Positions 1 through 8,028 are shown, counted from the first letter of the stretch. The stretch is DNA of 47,040 nt from Turicibacter sp. (GCA_009787345.1 WRGF01000214.1:1-47040); one strand, 5' to 3'. Numbers and translations are program-made. Notes: a model not told the origin generated them from the sequence alone.

Positions 1-89
1 GGAAGGAGCTGTCATTTTTCCCTCTAAGCCGTGTCCGATAAAATCCGTTTTGCCAAATTGGTTTTTCCTCATTTTTTAACAAAAGTTTA

Positions 90-98
90 TGATATAAT
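90..98 (+). promoter_or_regulatory. extended -10 promoter for the phosphoesterase-like gene
   Basis: TGA followed by TATAAT forms an extended -10 element; no good -35 is visible at the usual distance. The transcript would have a leader of about 90 bases. Part of that leader (about 131-171) could pair GGTGG with CCACC and CCCG with CGGG, but the fold is weak and no known riboswitch class is recognised. Confidence 0.5.
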
Positions 99-193
99 GA
101 AGATACAATACAAACCCAAGGGGGTGAAGCCCGGTGGTGGCTCATCCTTTGCACCCATCCACCCTTCGGGTTATCAAGAAAGAGTTGATGTTT

Positions 194-994
194 ATGAGAA
201 AACTAATGATTTCAATGGCAATTGGAGCAATCCTCCTAACTGCTGTTGCCTTATATTTCACCACCTTCCACCCCTACCAAATCCAAGTCAGTGAGCATTT
301 CATCCAAAGCCCACAGGTCCCGGCTACTTTTGAAGGGGCGCGCCTGATCCAATTGAGCGACTTGCTGATTGAAAATGAACGTGATGTACGGGTTTTAGGG
401 CAGGTCGTCCAGCAGGTGAATGCCTTAAGCCCGGACATGGTTGCACTTACCGGCAATGTATTTGGTGCAGGTGCCATCAGCCCCGCTGTTTTAGAGGAAA
501 CCTCACGGCTTTTGGGAACGCTTGAAGCCGATATTGGAAAAGTAGCTGTTCTCGGTGGCATTGACTTGCAGCGTGCGGAGGAAGTCACTGAAATCCTTGA
601 AGGCGTTGATTTTCATGTCCTAAGGAATGAATCCCGTGAGTTTTTCAATGGCACCCTGGCAGGCATTTCCTTTTTAGGGATGGACCCCGCAAGCCATGAG
701 AACAATTTTGCTACGATTATTCCCCGGTTGCAACAGGAGGGGATGTTTCAAATTTGGCTCACCCATGAAGGGCAACATGCAGCGTCTGTCGTCGATTACG
801 GGATTGCCCTGAAACTTTCCGGCCACTGCTTAGGCTCGACTACTCCTGCCCCCCAGTGTTCCCAATTTTTTAGTGGCGCTTACCGTTTTTCAGATCAGGT
901 AGTGAATATTTCGACCGGGGTAGGGAATGCTAACACCTTCTTCGGATTCTTGAAACGCCCATCCATCGACTCCTTTTTGCTCATTAGGCAATAA
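194..994 (+). CDS. membrane-anchored calcineurin-like phosphoesterase homologue, metal ligands lost
   Basis: 266 residues. The ATG at 194 is chosen because AAGAAAGAG lies 9 bases upstream; in-frame starts at 134 and 188 are poorer. Residues 5-22 are a membrane anchor, followed by an extracellular domain with the layout of YkuE/YaeI-type metallophosphoesterases. The five metal-site blocks can be located but most are changed: SDLL at 55-58 instead of D-x-H, TGN at 86-88 instead of GD, GGID at 121-124 instead of GNHD, a retained His191, and GHCL at 210-213 instead of GHTH. Active members of the family need these residues to hold two metal ions. I infer a pseudoenzyme or binding protein rather than a hydrolase. 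The fold assignment rests on motif spacing only. Confidence 0.65.
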   Translation: MRKLMISMAIGAILLTAVALYFTTFHPYQIQVSEHFIQSPQVPATFEGARLIQLSDLLIENERDVRVLGQVVQQVNALSPDMVALTGNVFGAGAISPAVLEETSRLLGTLEADIGKVAVLGGIDLQRAEEVTEILEGVDFHVLRNESREFFNGTLAGISFLGMDPASHENNFATIIPRLQQEGMFQIWLTHEGQHAASVVDYGIALKLSGHCLGSTTPAPQCSQFFSGAYRFSDQVVNISTGVGNANTFFGFLKRPSIDSFLLIRQ

Positions 995-1057
995 CACTCA
1001 CCAAATCCCCTGTTCCTTCATACGCTTTATTAGACAGTACTAAGGAGGTACTTACTG

Positions 1058-1552
1058 ATGACAAAGTATCCGGCAACAACAACGTTGCTTCAAGGAACAA
1101 AAACCCTTGCTCAATTCGCAAACCCTGAGGACGAAAGATTTGGCGGCCTTGCCCTTTTGGGTGGCTTTATCCTCGGGAATATGATGGGGAATATGAACTG
1201 CCAAAATGGCGGCTGCGGCGGAGGGATGTTTGGCGGCGGTGGCTGTGGCGGGGGATGCTGCGGTGGCGGTTGTGGGCGCCCGCGCCCAATGGCTTATGGC
1301 TATCCCATGAATGGGTATGCCCCCGTCCCCATGGCAGCGCCCCAACAATTTCAGGTTTATGGCATGCAGCCTCAAAATGGATTCGTCCAGTTTCAGGGAG
1401 CTGCGGGTTTCAACCAGCAACCAGTCTATGCTTCCCAGCCCCTGCAGCCCCTGCAACCTCTGCAGCCCGTACAAGGTTACTTTACCCAAGAGAATTACAA
1501 TATGCCAACCAACCAAGCCTTCAATACCAATAAATTTTTTATCCAAAGATAA
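1058..1552 (+). CDS. Gly/Cys-rich coat- or surface-like protein
   Basis: 164 residues with AAGGAGG upstream of the ATG. The N-terminus (1-30) is ordinary and ends in a short hydrophobic patch (29-40). Residues 48-73 are almost only Gly and Cys, with Cys at 48, 53, 63, 67, 68 and 72. After that come a Pro/Tyr/Met/Gln-rich tail and a perfect LQP tripeptide repeat at 129-137. There is no signal peptide. The composition resembles Cys/Gly-rich spore-coat or cross-linked structural proteins, but I recognise no specific family. It lies 63 bases after the phosphoesterase-like gene and is closed by a strong terminator. The six clustered cysteines could bind metal or form disulphides; both are inference. 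Confidence 0.7.
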   Translation: MTKYPATTTLLQGTKTLAQFANPEDERFGGLALLGGFILGNMMGNMNCQNGGCGGGMFGGGGCGGGCCGGGCGRPRPMAYGYPMNGYAPVPMAAPQQFQVYGMQPQNGFVQFQGAAGFNQQPVYASQPLQPLQPLQPVQGYFTQENYNMPTNQAFNTNKFFIQR

Positions 1553-1560
1553 CCATGAAA

Positions 1561-1600
1561 AACCGTGCGAAGACTAAAATCGCACGGTTTTATTCTTTTT
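1561..1600 (+). terminator. Rho-independent terminator
   Basis: A ten-base perfect stem (AACCGTGCGA with TCGCACGGTT) with a nine-base loop is followed by a T-rich run. It starts 8 bases after the Gly/Cys-rich gene. Confidence 0.9.
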
Positions 1601-1611
1601 CCTGGCCTCCT

Positions 1612-1628
1612 TTGATTGTCGCAATCAA
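1612..1628 (+). promoter_or_regulatory. perfect palindrome before the ABM monooxygenase gene
   Basis: TTGATTG-TCG-CAATCAA is a perfect inverted repeat with a three-base centre. It lies where a -35 box would be for a CATAAT -10 at 1637-1642, so it is a candidate repressor operator. No regulator is identified. Confidence 0.4.
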
Positions 1629-1663
1629 TTTTTTTCCATAATGAGTAGGAGGAGGTAGATACG

Positions 1664-1966
1664 ATGGTTATTGTACATGTGGAAACCAAAGTGGTTCCCG
1701 AAAAAGAAGCTGATTATGTGGCAGCTATGACAGATTTGATGGCTATGACCAAAGCAGAAAGCGGGAATATCACTTATCATTTTTCCAAGCATATGGAAGA
1801 GGATTATTGCTATTTGGTGACAGAAGTGTGGGAGTCATGGGATGCCTTCGAATTTCACGAAGCCACTGATCACTTTAAGAATTACATCAAACGCTCCATG
1901 GATGAAAACTTTGCCCAGCGCCCGCCCCTGATGATTAAATTCGAAGGGGAAATCAGTGCGGGCTGA
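1664..1966 (+). CDS. antibiotic biosynthesis monooxygenase (ABM) family protein
   Basis: 100 residues, the normal size for the dimeric alpha/beta-barrel ABM family (YgiN, HmoA and relatives). The start (MVIVHVETKV) and the central stretch around residues 36-65, with Tyr-Cys-Tyr-Leu-Val then EVWESWDAFEFHEATDHF, fit the family's second and third strands and first long helix. Members act on quinols, haem or small aromatics without a cofactor, so the substrate cannot be deduced here. The start is fixed by AGGAGGAGG ten bases upstream. It is a single-gene unit between two terminators, with a palindromic operator candidate ahead of it. Confidence 0.85.
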   Translation: MVIVHVETKVVPEKEADYVAAMTDLMAMTKAESGNITYHFSKHMEEDYCYLVTEVWESWDAFEFHEATDHFKNYIKRSMDENFAQRPPLMIKFEGEISAG

Positions 1967-2136
1967 TTGGATGCTTGGCGGAATGGGAATTCTTGACGGG
2001 AAAAGCACCCGCCAAGCTTCTGATAAAAACCTGACCTAGAAATGTTGAAAGACAATCGCTCATTTACAGATTCCTGCGGATGTGTTTGTTGAAATTATAT
2101 TCTCTCATTTTCAAATTCCCCTCCCCTTTAAATCCA

Positions 2137-2188
2137 AAAACCCCACAGAAAAAACGAGCGTTTTGTGCTCGTTTTTTCTGTGGGGTTT
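2137..2188. terminator. bidirectional terminator
   Basis: A stem of about 22 base pairs (starting AAAACCCCACAG) has T-rich sequence on both strands. It lies at the 3' end of the minus-strand dehydrogenase gene, overlapping its stop codon, and downstream of the ABM gene, so it can serve both converging units. Confidence 0.85.
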
Positions 2189-3050
2189 ATTTTGCCTCGT
2201 ATACTTTGTAAAGGGCTTGGGTTCCCATTTCCTCTAGGTTGGGAATATTTGCTTCTTGGTATAAGTTTAAGACTAGGTCTAGGCCGGGAAGCTCGATACC
2301 CATGTCTTTGGCTTCTGATAAGGCGATTCGCATGTCTTTCATGAAATGCTTGATATAAAAGCCTGGCTCGTAATCCCCCTTGACGATGCGTGGGCCCATG
2401 TTGCTAAACTGCCAGGAGTTCCCGGAACCTGAACCGATGGCTTTAAGCATCACTTCTAGGTCTAGCCCTGCGCTTTTGGCATATGCCAAGGATTCGCTCA
2501 TCCCCATGATGGCACCGGCGATGGAAATCTGGTTGGCCATCTTGGCATGCTGCCCTGTCCCCGGGCCTCCTGTATGGACGATGGTTTTGCCCATCAGCTC
2601 AAGGATTGGGAGGATTTCTTGGTAGACCGTTTTGTCCCCGCCAACGAAGATGGTCAATGTGGCGTTTTTTGCACCGACGTCACCGCCTGTAACCGGTGCG
2701 TCCATCACTTGGATACCTTTTGACTTCCCTGCTTCATGGATTTTCTTGGCTAGGTCCGGGCTTGATGTGGTCATGTCAACCAAAACCGTACCCGAATCAG
2801 CTGACTCGACCAAGCCGCCATCCCCGAGGTACACGGCTTCCACATCCGCCGGCATTCCGATAATCGTAAAAATCAGTTCAGCATTCTTTGCCACCAAAGA
2901 AACGTTTTCGCACCAGTGGGCCCCTGCTTCAATCAAAGCTTCCGCCTTGCTTTTGGTGCGGTTATAAATGTAGATGTCATGCCCTGCTTTTTTAAAGTGC
3001 CCAGCCATGGATTCTCCCATGACCCCGATGCCAATAAATCCGATTTTCAT
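2187..3050 (-). CDS. NAD(P)-dependent beta-hydroxyacid dehydrogenase (GarR/MmsB family)
   Basis: 287 residues. The start is the ATG at 3050, preceded by AGGAGGAG; the longer reading frame upstream has no ribosome site. It has an N-terminal Rossmann fold with GxGxxG at residues 7-12, and NRT at 30-32 after the second strand, which usually goes with NADP(H). The substrate motif DAPVTGG lies at 118-124 and the catalytic Lys170 in G-x-x-x-K-x-x-N. The C-terminal half is the helical 6PGDH-like domain. Family members oxidise 3-hydroxyisobutyrate or reduce tartronate semialdehyde or succinic semialdehyde; the sequence alone does not choose between them. A deacetylase gene lies 84 bases upstream on the same strand. 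Confidence 0.9.
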   Translation of the reverse strand: MKIGFIGIGVMGESMAGHFKKAGHDIYIYNRTKSKAEALIEAGAHWCENVSLVAKNAELIFTIIGMPADVEAVYLGDGGLVESADSGTVLVDMTTSSPDLAKKIHEAGKSKGIQVMDAPVTGGDVGAKNATLTIFVGGDKTVYQEILPILELMGKTIVHTGGPGTGQHAKMANQISIAGAIMGMSESLAYAKSAGLDLEVMLKAIGSGSGNSWQFSNMGPRIVKGDYEPGFYIKHFMKDMRIALSEAKDMGIELPGLDLVLNLYQEANIPNLEEMGTQALYKVYEAK

Positions 3051-3134
3051 AACTTTCTCCTCCTGGTCTCCCAAAAACGCCTGCTGGGTTGGTACCTTTA
3101 TTATCCTATAAACCCTCCCCCGTTTCAAGCCCAT

Positions 3135-3884
3135 TCACTTTTTTTCTAAAACTTCGATGATTTCCCCTTCCACATAAGGGACGAAGGTGTAGCCCTTGGA
3201 GCGGACGAAATCAATGATGGAAGGGAGGGCATCGGCGGTAATGTCTTTTTCGTGGAACAACATGACAATCTGATCGGGGTATTTTTCGTTGGCGAGCTCT
3301 GACAGCACCCTTGAGTAGATTGCCCCCGTGCTGCTTTGGGCCCAGTCCATGCTATCGATGTTCCAGTCAATGCAGTAAAAATCCGAACGGGCCATGGTGT
3401 TATAATGCCCTGTTTTAAAGTGGGTGCGCTTGCCATAGGGTGCCCGGCAAAGGGTGCTCCAGTAGCCATCGGTAAGGGCTGCCACTTTTTCACGGACCGC
3501 TATCATTTCACGAAGAAAAAACTCGGGCGAGTCGCCCATAAAGTAAAGTTTGTCCCGGTTATGGGTCATGGTATGGTAACCGATGTGGTGCCCATCCTCA
3601 AGCATTTTATTTAAAAGCATCTCCCCTCGTCCGTGATTCATAATATCAATGCTATCACCCATGACAAAAAAAATGGCAGGCACCTCTTTTTCCTTTAAGA
3701 CCTTTAAAAGCTTTTCCGTATAAATGGATGGGCCGTCATCGAAGGTCAGATAAGCAATTTTCGTAGGCCGTTGGTCATATTTGATGAATTCTTCCACTTG
3801 TTTATCGACTTGCTGGGCACTAACAATCATCCCTGTGAAAAAGAATGCTAAAATGCCACCTACTATTTTTGAAATTTTTCCCAT
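3135..3884 (-). CDS. membrane-anchored polysaccharide deacetylase (NodB domain)
   Basis: 249 residues from the ATG at 3884, with AGGAGTGG ahead of it. Residues 6-23 are a signal anchor, so the enzyme acts outside the cell. The CE4 metal and catalytic motifs are complete: TFDDGPS with Asp49 and Asp50, the metal histidines in HTMTH (104 and 108), RAPYG at 147-151, and a late LFHE. Family members deacetylate peptidoglycan GlcNAc (PgdA type) or other cell-wall glycans, giving lysozyme resistance. There are no extra N-terminal domains, unlike streptococcal PgdA, so it is closer to the short PdaA/YheN-like type. The exact glycan is inference. Confidence 0.9.
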   Translation of the reverse strand: MGKISKIVGGILAFFFTGMIVSAQQVDKQVEEFIKYDQRPTKIAYLTFDDGPSIYTEKLLKVLKEKEVPAIFFVMGDSIDIMNHGRGEMLLNKMLEDGHHIGYHTMTHNRDKLYFMGDSPEFFLREMIAVREKVAALTDGYWSTLCRAPYGKRTHFKTGHYNTMARSDFYCIDWNIDSMDWAQSSTGAIYSRVLSELANEKYPDQIVMLFHEKDITADALPSIIDFVRSKGYTFVPYVEGEIIEVLEKK

Positions 3885-3994
3885 AGGGTCCACTCCTATT
3901 CGAAAGAATTGGGTTATCCAGCGCCTGGCCACTCAAAGGATTGCCAAAACGGGTGGGTGTGTTATTAGTATGCGTGGGTAAAGATTTTCTATAC

Positions 3995-4043
3995 AAAAAG
4001 GCACGCCCTAAACTTCACTGCTGAAATTTAGGGCGTGCCAGGC
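3995..4043 (-). terminator. terminator of ptsI
   Basis: A 13-base-pair perfect stem (GGCACGCCCTAAA and its complement) with a T-run on the minus strand lies just after the ptsI stop. Confidence 0.9.
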
Positions 4044-4052
4044 TTTGGTTGA

Positions 4053-5762
4053 TTATTTTTGGATAGCTTCCACTAGTTCGATAACTTCTTCCACCGTGGA
4101 CTTATTAAGTGCTTCTGCTGCCAGTTTGGACATCTCTTCTTGGGAAAGTTTCGCAAGGAGCGAGCGTGCCGGCAGGATGGAAGTGGCAGACATGGAGAAC
4201 TCGTCAAGTCCCAATCCTAAAAGCAATGGGATCGCAGTTTGGTCCCCAGCCATTTCCCCGCACATTCCAGCCCATTTGCCCTCTTTATGGGCAGCGTCGA
4301 TGGTCATTTTGACTAAGCGAAGGATGGACGGATTATATGGTTGATACAAGTAAGAAACTTTTTCATTCATGCGGTCAGCGGCCATGGAGTATTGGATCAG
4401 GTCGTTGGTCCCGATGGAGAAGAAGTCGACTTCTTTGGCGAACTGGTCGGCAAGGATAGCTGCTGCTGGGATTTCCACCATCATCCCCACTTGGATGTCA
4501 TCGGAAATCTTAATCCCTTGCGCTTCAAGTTTTGCTTGTTCTTCAAGAAGCAGGGCTTTTGCGTCGCGGAATTCGTTAAGGGTTGCAATCATAGGGAACA
4601 TGATGCGAAGCTTACCGTAAACAGAAGCGCGCAAAAGGGCACGAAGCTGTGTACGGAACAAGTCCTTGTCATCTAAGCAAAGACGGATGGCACGGTATCC
4701 TAGGAATGGGTTCATCTCGTGTGGGAGTTTTAGGTAATCAAGTTCTTTATCCCCACCGATATCAAGGGTACGGACGACAACCGGTTTGTCTCCCATGGAT
4801 TCAAGGACGGTTTTATATGCTTCAAACTGCTCGTCCTCTGTTGGGAAGTTGGAACGTCCCATGTATAGGAATTCCGTACGGTAAAGGCCGACACCTTCCC
4901 CGCCATTATTAAGGACACCTTCAACATCCCCTGGCGTCCCGATGTTTGCTGCCAGCTCAACATGTTTTCCGTCTTTGGTAACAGTCGGCTCATTTTTAAG
5001 TTTGGCCCACTCTGCTTTTTGGTCAGCATATTTTTGGGCGATCCCTTCATAATGGGAAATCTGCTCAGGGCTTGGGTTGACGATGACATTTCCTTCAAGG
5101 CCGTCAAGGATCAGCACGTCGCCGTCTTTAACGTCTTCAAGGATTGTTTTGGTCCCGACGACAGCTGGGATTTCCAGTGAACGCGCCATAATCGCCGAGT
5201 GGGAGGTACGCCCTCCGATGTTGGTGGCGAAACCTTTAACGAAGTTGCGGTCCAACTGTGCCGTATCTGATGGCGTCAAATCTTCAGCAATTACCACAAC
5301 CTGCTCGTTGATTTTAGAAGGATCATTGATCTTTACCCCTAGCAAATGGGCCAATACGCGTTTTTTGATGTCTTTGATATCCGCTGCGCGCTCGCGGAAG
5401 TATTCGTTGTCCATAGATTCAAACATCATGACAAAAGTGTTGGAAACTTCGTCGAAGGCATGGGCTGCGTTAACGCTTTCCCCTTTAACTTTGTCTAGGG
5501 TCTGTGAAGTCAGTTCCGGGTCGTTGACCATGTTGATGTGGGCGTCAAATACTTGCGCTTCATGCTCGCCTAAAGTTGTCAGGGCACGTTCCTTGATAAT
5601 TTCAAGTTCTTTGATAGTCGTTGCTACTGCTGCCTGGTATTTTTCGATTTCTGCTTGGGTATCTGAAACGGACTGCTTGGAAACGGTCAAGTCCGGGTCG
5701 ATCAATCTGAATGCTTTAGCGATGGCGATACCATTGGATGCTGCAATACCTTTAATGTTCAT
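4053..5762 (-). CDS. ptsI: phosphoenolpyruvate-protein phosphotransferase, PTS Enzyme I
   Basis: 569 residues, normal for Enzyme I. It takes phosphate from PEP onto a histidine and passes it to HPr, energising all PTS sugar uptake. The start at 5762 (MNIKGIAAS) follows GGGAG; the upstream in-frame Met has no ribosome site. The phosphoaccepting His188 lies in [10 protein letters not shown]. The C-terminal PEP-binding barrel shows [17 protein letters not shown] and the active-site cysteine in MCGEMAGD. ptsH lies upstream on the same strand but 212 bases away, with a terminator between, and ptsI has its own promoter at 5803-5830. This differs from the overlapping ptsHI operon usual in Bacilli. 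Confidence 0.98.
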   Translation of the reverse strand: MNIKGIAASNGIAIAKAFRLIDPDLTVSKQSVSDTQAEIEKYQAAVATTIKELEIIKERALTTLGEHEAQVFDAHINMVNDPELTSQTLDKVKGESVNAAHAFDEVSNTFVMMFESMDNEYFRERAADIKDIKKRVLAHLLGVKINDPSKINEQVVVIAEDLTPSDTAQLDRNFVKGFATNIGGRTSHSAIMARSLEIPAVVGTKTILEDVKDGDVLILDGLEGNVIVNPSPEQISHYEGIAQKYADQKAEWAKLKNEPTVTKDGKHVELAANIGTPGDVEGVLNNGGEGVGLYRTEFLYMGRSNFPTEDEQFEAYKTVLESMGDKPVVVRTLDIGGDKELDYLKLPHEMNPFLGYRAIRLCLDDKDLFRTQLRALLRASVYGKLRIMFPMIATLNEFRDAKALLLEEQAKLEAQGIKISDDIQVGMMVEIPAAAILADQFAKEVDFFSIGTNDLIQYSMAADRMNEKVSYLYQPYNPSILRLVKMTIDAAHKEGKWAGMCGEMAGDQTAIPLLLGLGLDEFSMSATSILPARSLLAKLSQEEMSKLAAEALNKSTVEEVIELVEAIQK

Positions 5763-5802
5763 TAAAAGTTTCTCCCTTCGTTTAAAAAAGTCTATACTTA
5801 CA

Positions 5803-5830
5803 ATTATATCAGAAATCCATAATTTCACAA
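5803..5830 (-). promoter_or_regulatory. promoter of ptsI
   Basis: Minus-strand -35 TTGTGA (5825-5830), a 16-base spacer and a perfect -10 TATAAT (5803-5808), about 40 bases before the ptsI start. Confidence 0.75.
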
Positions 5831-5923
5831 GCCTTTTAGGGTGCCTGTTCTAGCACTAGAGGTAAAATAGGCCAATCACAGTTAGTATGCAAATTTCCTT
5901 TTTAATCAGGCAAGGTAGGCATA

Positions 5924-5958
5924 TAAAAAAACCGGAGTTCCCTATCGGAAATCCCCGG
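5924..5958 (-). terminator. terminator between ptsH and ptsI
   Basis: On the minus strand a CCGG-based stem with one bulge (arms 5947-5958 and 5932-5942) is followed by seven Ts. It lies 17 bases after the ptsH stop. Confidence 0.8.
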
Positions 5959-5974
5959 CCTTCTTAATAACAGA

Positions 5975-6238
5975 TTATTTACCTAAACCTGTTGTTGTGA
6001 TTGTATCAGTCAAAGCAACCATTGCAGATTCAGCATCTTCGCCTTCAGCAGAGATTGTTACTTCTGCCCCTTGTTGAATCCCTAGGGACATAACGCCCAT
6101 GATGGATTTAAGGTTGACTTTTTTGTCGCGGTAAGTCAATAAGATTTCAGAAGTGAACTTGCTTGCAGTATTTACCAATACTGTGGCCGGGCGTGCGTGT
6201 AATCCTGTTTCGTCTGTGATCGTAAATAATTTTTCCAT
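5975..6238 (-). CDS. ptsH: phosphocarrier protein HPr
   Basis: 87 residues, the normal length. HPr carries phosphate from Enzyme I to the sugar-specific EIIA proteins. In Bacillota, HPr kinase also phosphorylates it on serine, making the CcpA co-repressor. Both sites are present: His14 in TGLHARPAT (His15 in B. subtilis numbering) and Ser45 in [11 protein letters not shown] (Ser46). The ATG at 6238 is the family start, with AGAGG ahead of it. A promoter at 6276-6305 and a terminator at 5924-5958 make it a single-gene unit. Confidence 0.98.
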   Translation of the reverse strand: MEKLFTITDETGLHARPATVLVNTASKFTSEILLTYRDKKVNLKSIMGVMSLGIQQGAEVTISAEGEDAESAMVALTDTITTTGLGK

Positions 6239-6275
6239 GGGGAAAACCTCTTTTCTTTTTATAATTCCTGTATTA

Positions 6276-6305
6276 ATTTTAGCCGATTTCACCCTAAAAA
6301 ATCAA
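6276..6305 (-). promoter_or_regulatory. promoter of ptsH
   Basis: Minus-strand -35 TTGATT (6300-6305), an 18-base spacer and -10 TAAAAT (6276-6281), about 38 bases before the ptsH start. Confidence 0.55.
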
Positions 6306-6403
6306 GTAAAAACCAAATCTTTTTTTAATTAAAGGTGCTTTTCCTTCGACAGGCCTGCTTTTTTCTCCAAATATTCCCGAAATAGGCTCTTTTTTGGCAA
6401 ATG

Positions 6404-6841
6404 CTAAAAATCCATCCCCCGTAAGATATCCTCGACGGCCTGCCTTAATGGCTCTGAGTCGCCGCCAAAGATGGCTTGGAGCTGGTTGCCAGACATGACC
6501 ATCCCCGTCGCACCAAGCCCCTTGATTGCCCCTGGGTCCACTTCATCGATGTCTTGTACCGTAATGCGGATCCGTGAGAGACAGGAACTCATCCCCTGAA
6601 TATTTTCCTTCCCACCCAAAATACCGATGAGGTCCAAGGCTTTTTCCCTGAATTGTTCAAGCTTTGCTTGGTTGGCTTCTTCTTTCGGAATATTTTTTAC
6701 CTTTTTTTTCCTGGTTGAGAGGAAAACAAGCAATAGCAATGCAAATACACCGATGCCTGTGTACATCACGATTTGGTTAGTAAAGTAACCTGCCACTGCC
6801 ATGACGACGGCCAAAAGCATCAAAACCAATCCTTTGTTCAT
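6404..6841 (-). CDS. orphan membrane-tethered PTS EIIB-like protein (glucose family)
   Basis: 145 residues from the ATG at 6841, with AAAGGAG upstream. Residues 4-20 and 25-42 are two membrane helices, then a basic stop-transfer (TRKKKVKN), a linker, and from about residue 60 a complete EIIB domain of the glucose family. The phosphoacceptor Cys87 lies in MSSCLSRIRI (CxTRLR in classical EIIB-Glc), and the domain ends with the typical GNQLQAIFG and a helix. A normal EIIB is fused to a ten-helix EIIC; here there is no EIIC in the protein or nearby. It stands close to ptsH. I infer a phosphorylation-state sensor or regulator at the membrane rather than a transporter, but no partner is visible. 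Confidence 0.8.
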   Translation of the reverse strand: MNKGLVLMLLAVVMAVAGYFTNQIVMYTGIGVFALLLLVFLSTRKKKVKNIPKEEANQAKLEQFREKALDLIGILGGKENIQGMSSCLSRIRITVQDIDEVDPGAIKGLGATGMVMSGNQLQAIFGGDSEPLRQAVEDILRGMDF

Positions 6842-7001
6842 TGTACCCGCTCCTTTACCTAATGGGCACCTCTGATAACTCCAACTCACTAGCATGAGCG
6901 TGTTAAGAGAGGTAGCCTAATTTCACTCCTTTTATTTTAACCCATTTACCCTAAAAAAAATAGCCTAAAATCATTTCGACAATAAAATTGAAAAAAATTC
7001 A

Positions 7002-7030
7002 TCAACAAACGGCCCAGGATGTGTTAAAAT
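7002..7030 (+). promoter_or_regulatory. possible promoter of the lipoprotein gene
   Basis: A weak -35 TCAACA (7002-7007), a 17-base spacer and -10 TAAAAT (7025-7030), 51 bases before the start. Confidence 0.4.
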
Positions 7031-7081
7031 AACCGTATGGATTTTATAGTCCACCAGATGAAGATACAAGGGGGAATTTAA

Positions 7082-7948
7082 ATGTTCCGAAAAATAATAT
7101 TATGCTTGGGGGCCGTATTCGCTCTTGCTGCTTGCAGTGGCAACGAGGTGGCTTGGCCCGATGTACCCGACTCTGAAATAGACAAGATTTCATTGGATGA
7201 CGGTACCTTCTTTGCCATAGAAGATGAGTTCAATGAGGACGGTTGGAAGTACTTCGTTGAGTTTACCATCGCAGATGGGCTGCTCACCCATGTCAGCTTT
7301 GATGGCGTAAATATCTTTGCAGCAACCTTTAAATCAGCAGCTGCCGTTAATGGGTTAAGCCCAGAAGATGAAGGAGAGGGCCTTCGATGGGATGAACAAA
7401 TTTCCCTCCTAGAAGATTCCTTCCTAAAATTTCAGTCTTATTTGCCAGCAGATATTTTGGAAACTGCCCCAGAAGATGAGAAGCCAGCCTTTGACATTGA
7501 TGTAGCCTTTCTCATTAACTTGTTTAAACGGGCTGCCAATGAAGGCCCACGGGAAGCTGGACCATATCTTGATGGCCAGTATTTTATGGCGCAGGACGTA
7601 AATGGCGAATACCTTAGTGAAACCCCATATCGCTATTTCCTCAACATGATTGTGCGTCACGGTTATATCATTGCCGTGCACTGGAATGCTATCAATGGGG
7701 AAGGCCTGAGAAAATACGAGCCCATCCTTCCAGGGTCGCTATTGGATTCTGAAGGCGAAGCCCTCCTTTGGCGGGCCCAGGCAGATCTGTTGGAGACGCA
7801 CCTAATCGCAACCCAAGACCCGATGCTCATGACCTTTGACGAGGACCAGATGTCCCAGGAACTATTTGGCATCCACATTCCTGTCCAATCTTTTGTGGAG
7901 CTGGCAGTCAGCGCTTTGGCTGCTGGCCCAATTTTAGAGCAGCAATAA
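7082..7948 (+). CDS. lipoprotein with two similar halves, function unknown
   Basis: 288 residues, preceded by GGGGG. The signal peptide ends in the lipobox LAAC with Cys18 as the lipidated residue, so it should be anchored outside the membrane. The mature protein is very acidic. Two segments look alike: about 40-75 (DDGTFFAIEDEF then YFVEFTIADGLLTHVSF) and about 163-205 (LDGQYFMAQDV then YFLNMIVRHGYIIAVHW). Both have the DG-x-Y/F then beta-strand, turn and beta-strand layout of FMN-binding lipoproteins such as PplA. The flavinylation motif D-G-[AS]-[ST]-G-[AS]-T is absent, so covalent FMN is not expected. The assignment is tentative. The gene is a single unit with its own terminator. Confidence 0.6.
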   Translation: MFRKIILCLGAVFALAACSGNEVAWPDVPDSEIDKISLDDGTFFAIEDEFNEDGWKYFVEFTIADGLLTHVSFDGVNIFAATFKSAAAVNGLSPEDEGEGLRWDEQISLLEDSFLKFQSYLPADILETAPEDEKPAFDIDVAFLINLFKRAANEGPREAGPYLDGQYFMAQDVNGEYLSETPYRYFLNMIVRHGYIIAVHWNAINGEGLRKYEPILPGSLLDSEGEALLWRAQADLLETHLIATQDPMLMTFDEDQMSQELFGIHIPVQSFVELAVSALAAGPILEQQ

Positions 7949-7961
7949 CCCTGTTTAAAGG

Positions 7962-7987
7962 AGGCACCTTACGTGCCTTTTTTTTAT
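7962..7987 (+). terminator. terminator of the lipoprotein gene
   Basis: AGGCAC, a five-base loop and GTGCCT, followed by a run of Ts. Confidence 0.85.
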
Positions 7988-8028
7988 TTGAAGTTTATTG
8001 AAAAAAATGGGCGCTTACCATGTCATAA

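Noticed and set aside
1-193. Riboswitch-like leader before the phosphoesterase-like gene
   Set aside because: The pairing is short and no conserved riboswitch core is recognised.
1052-1546. 164-codon open frame opposite the Gly/Cys-rich gene
   Set aside because: It mirrors a low-complexity GC-rich gene, has no ribosome site, and the plus-strand gene has a good one plus a terminator.
5077-5853. 258-codon plus-strand frame inside ptsI
   Set aside because: It lies fully antisense to a certain gene and shows no protein family.
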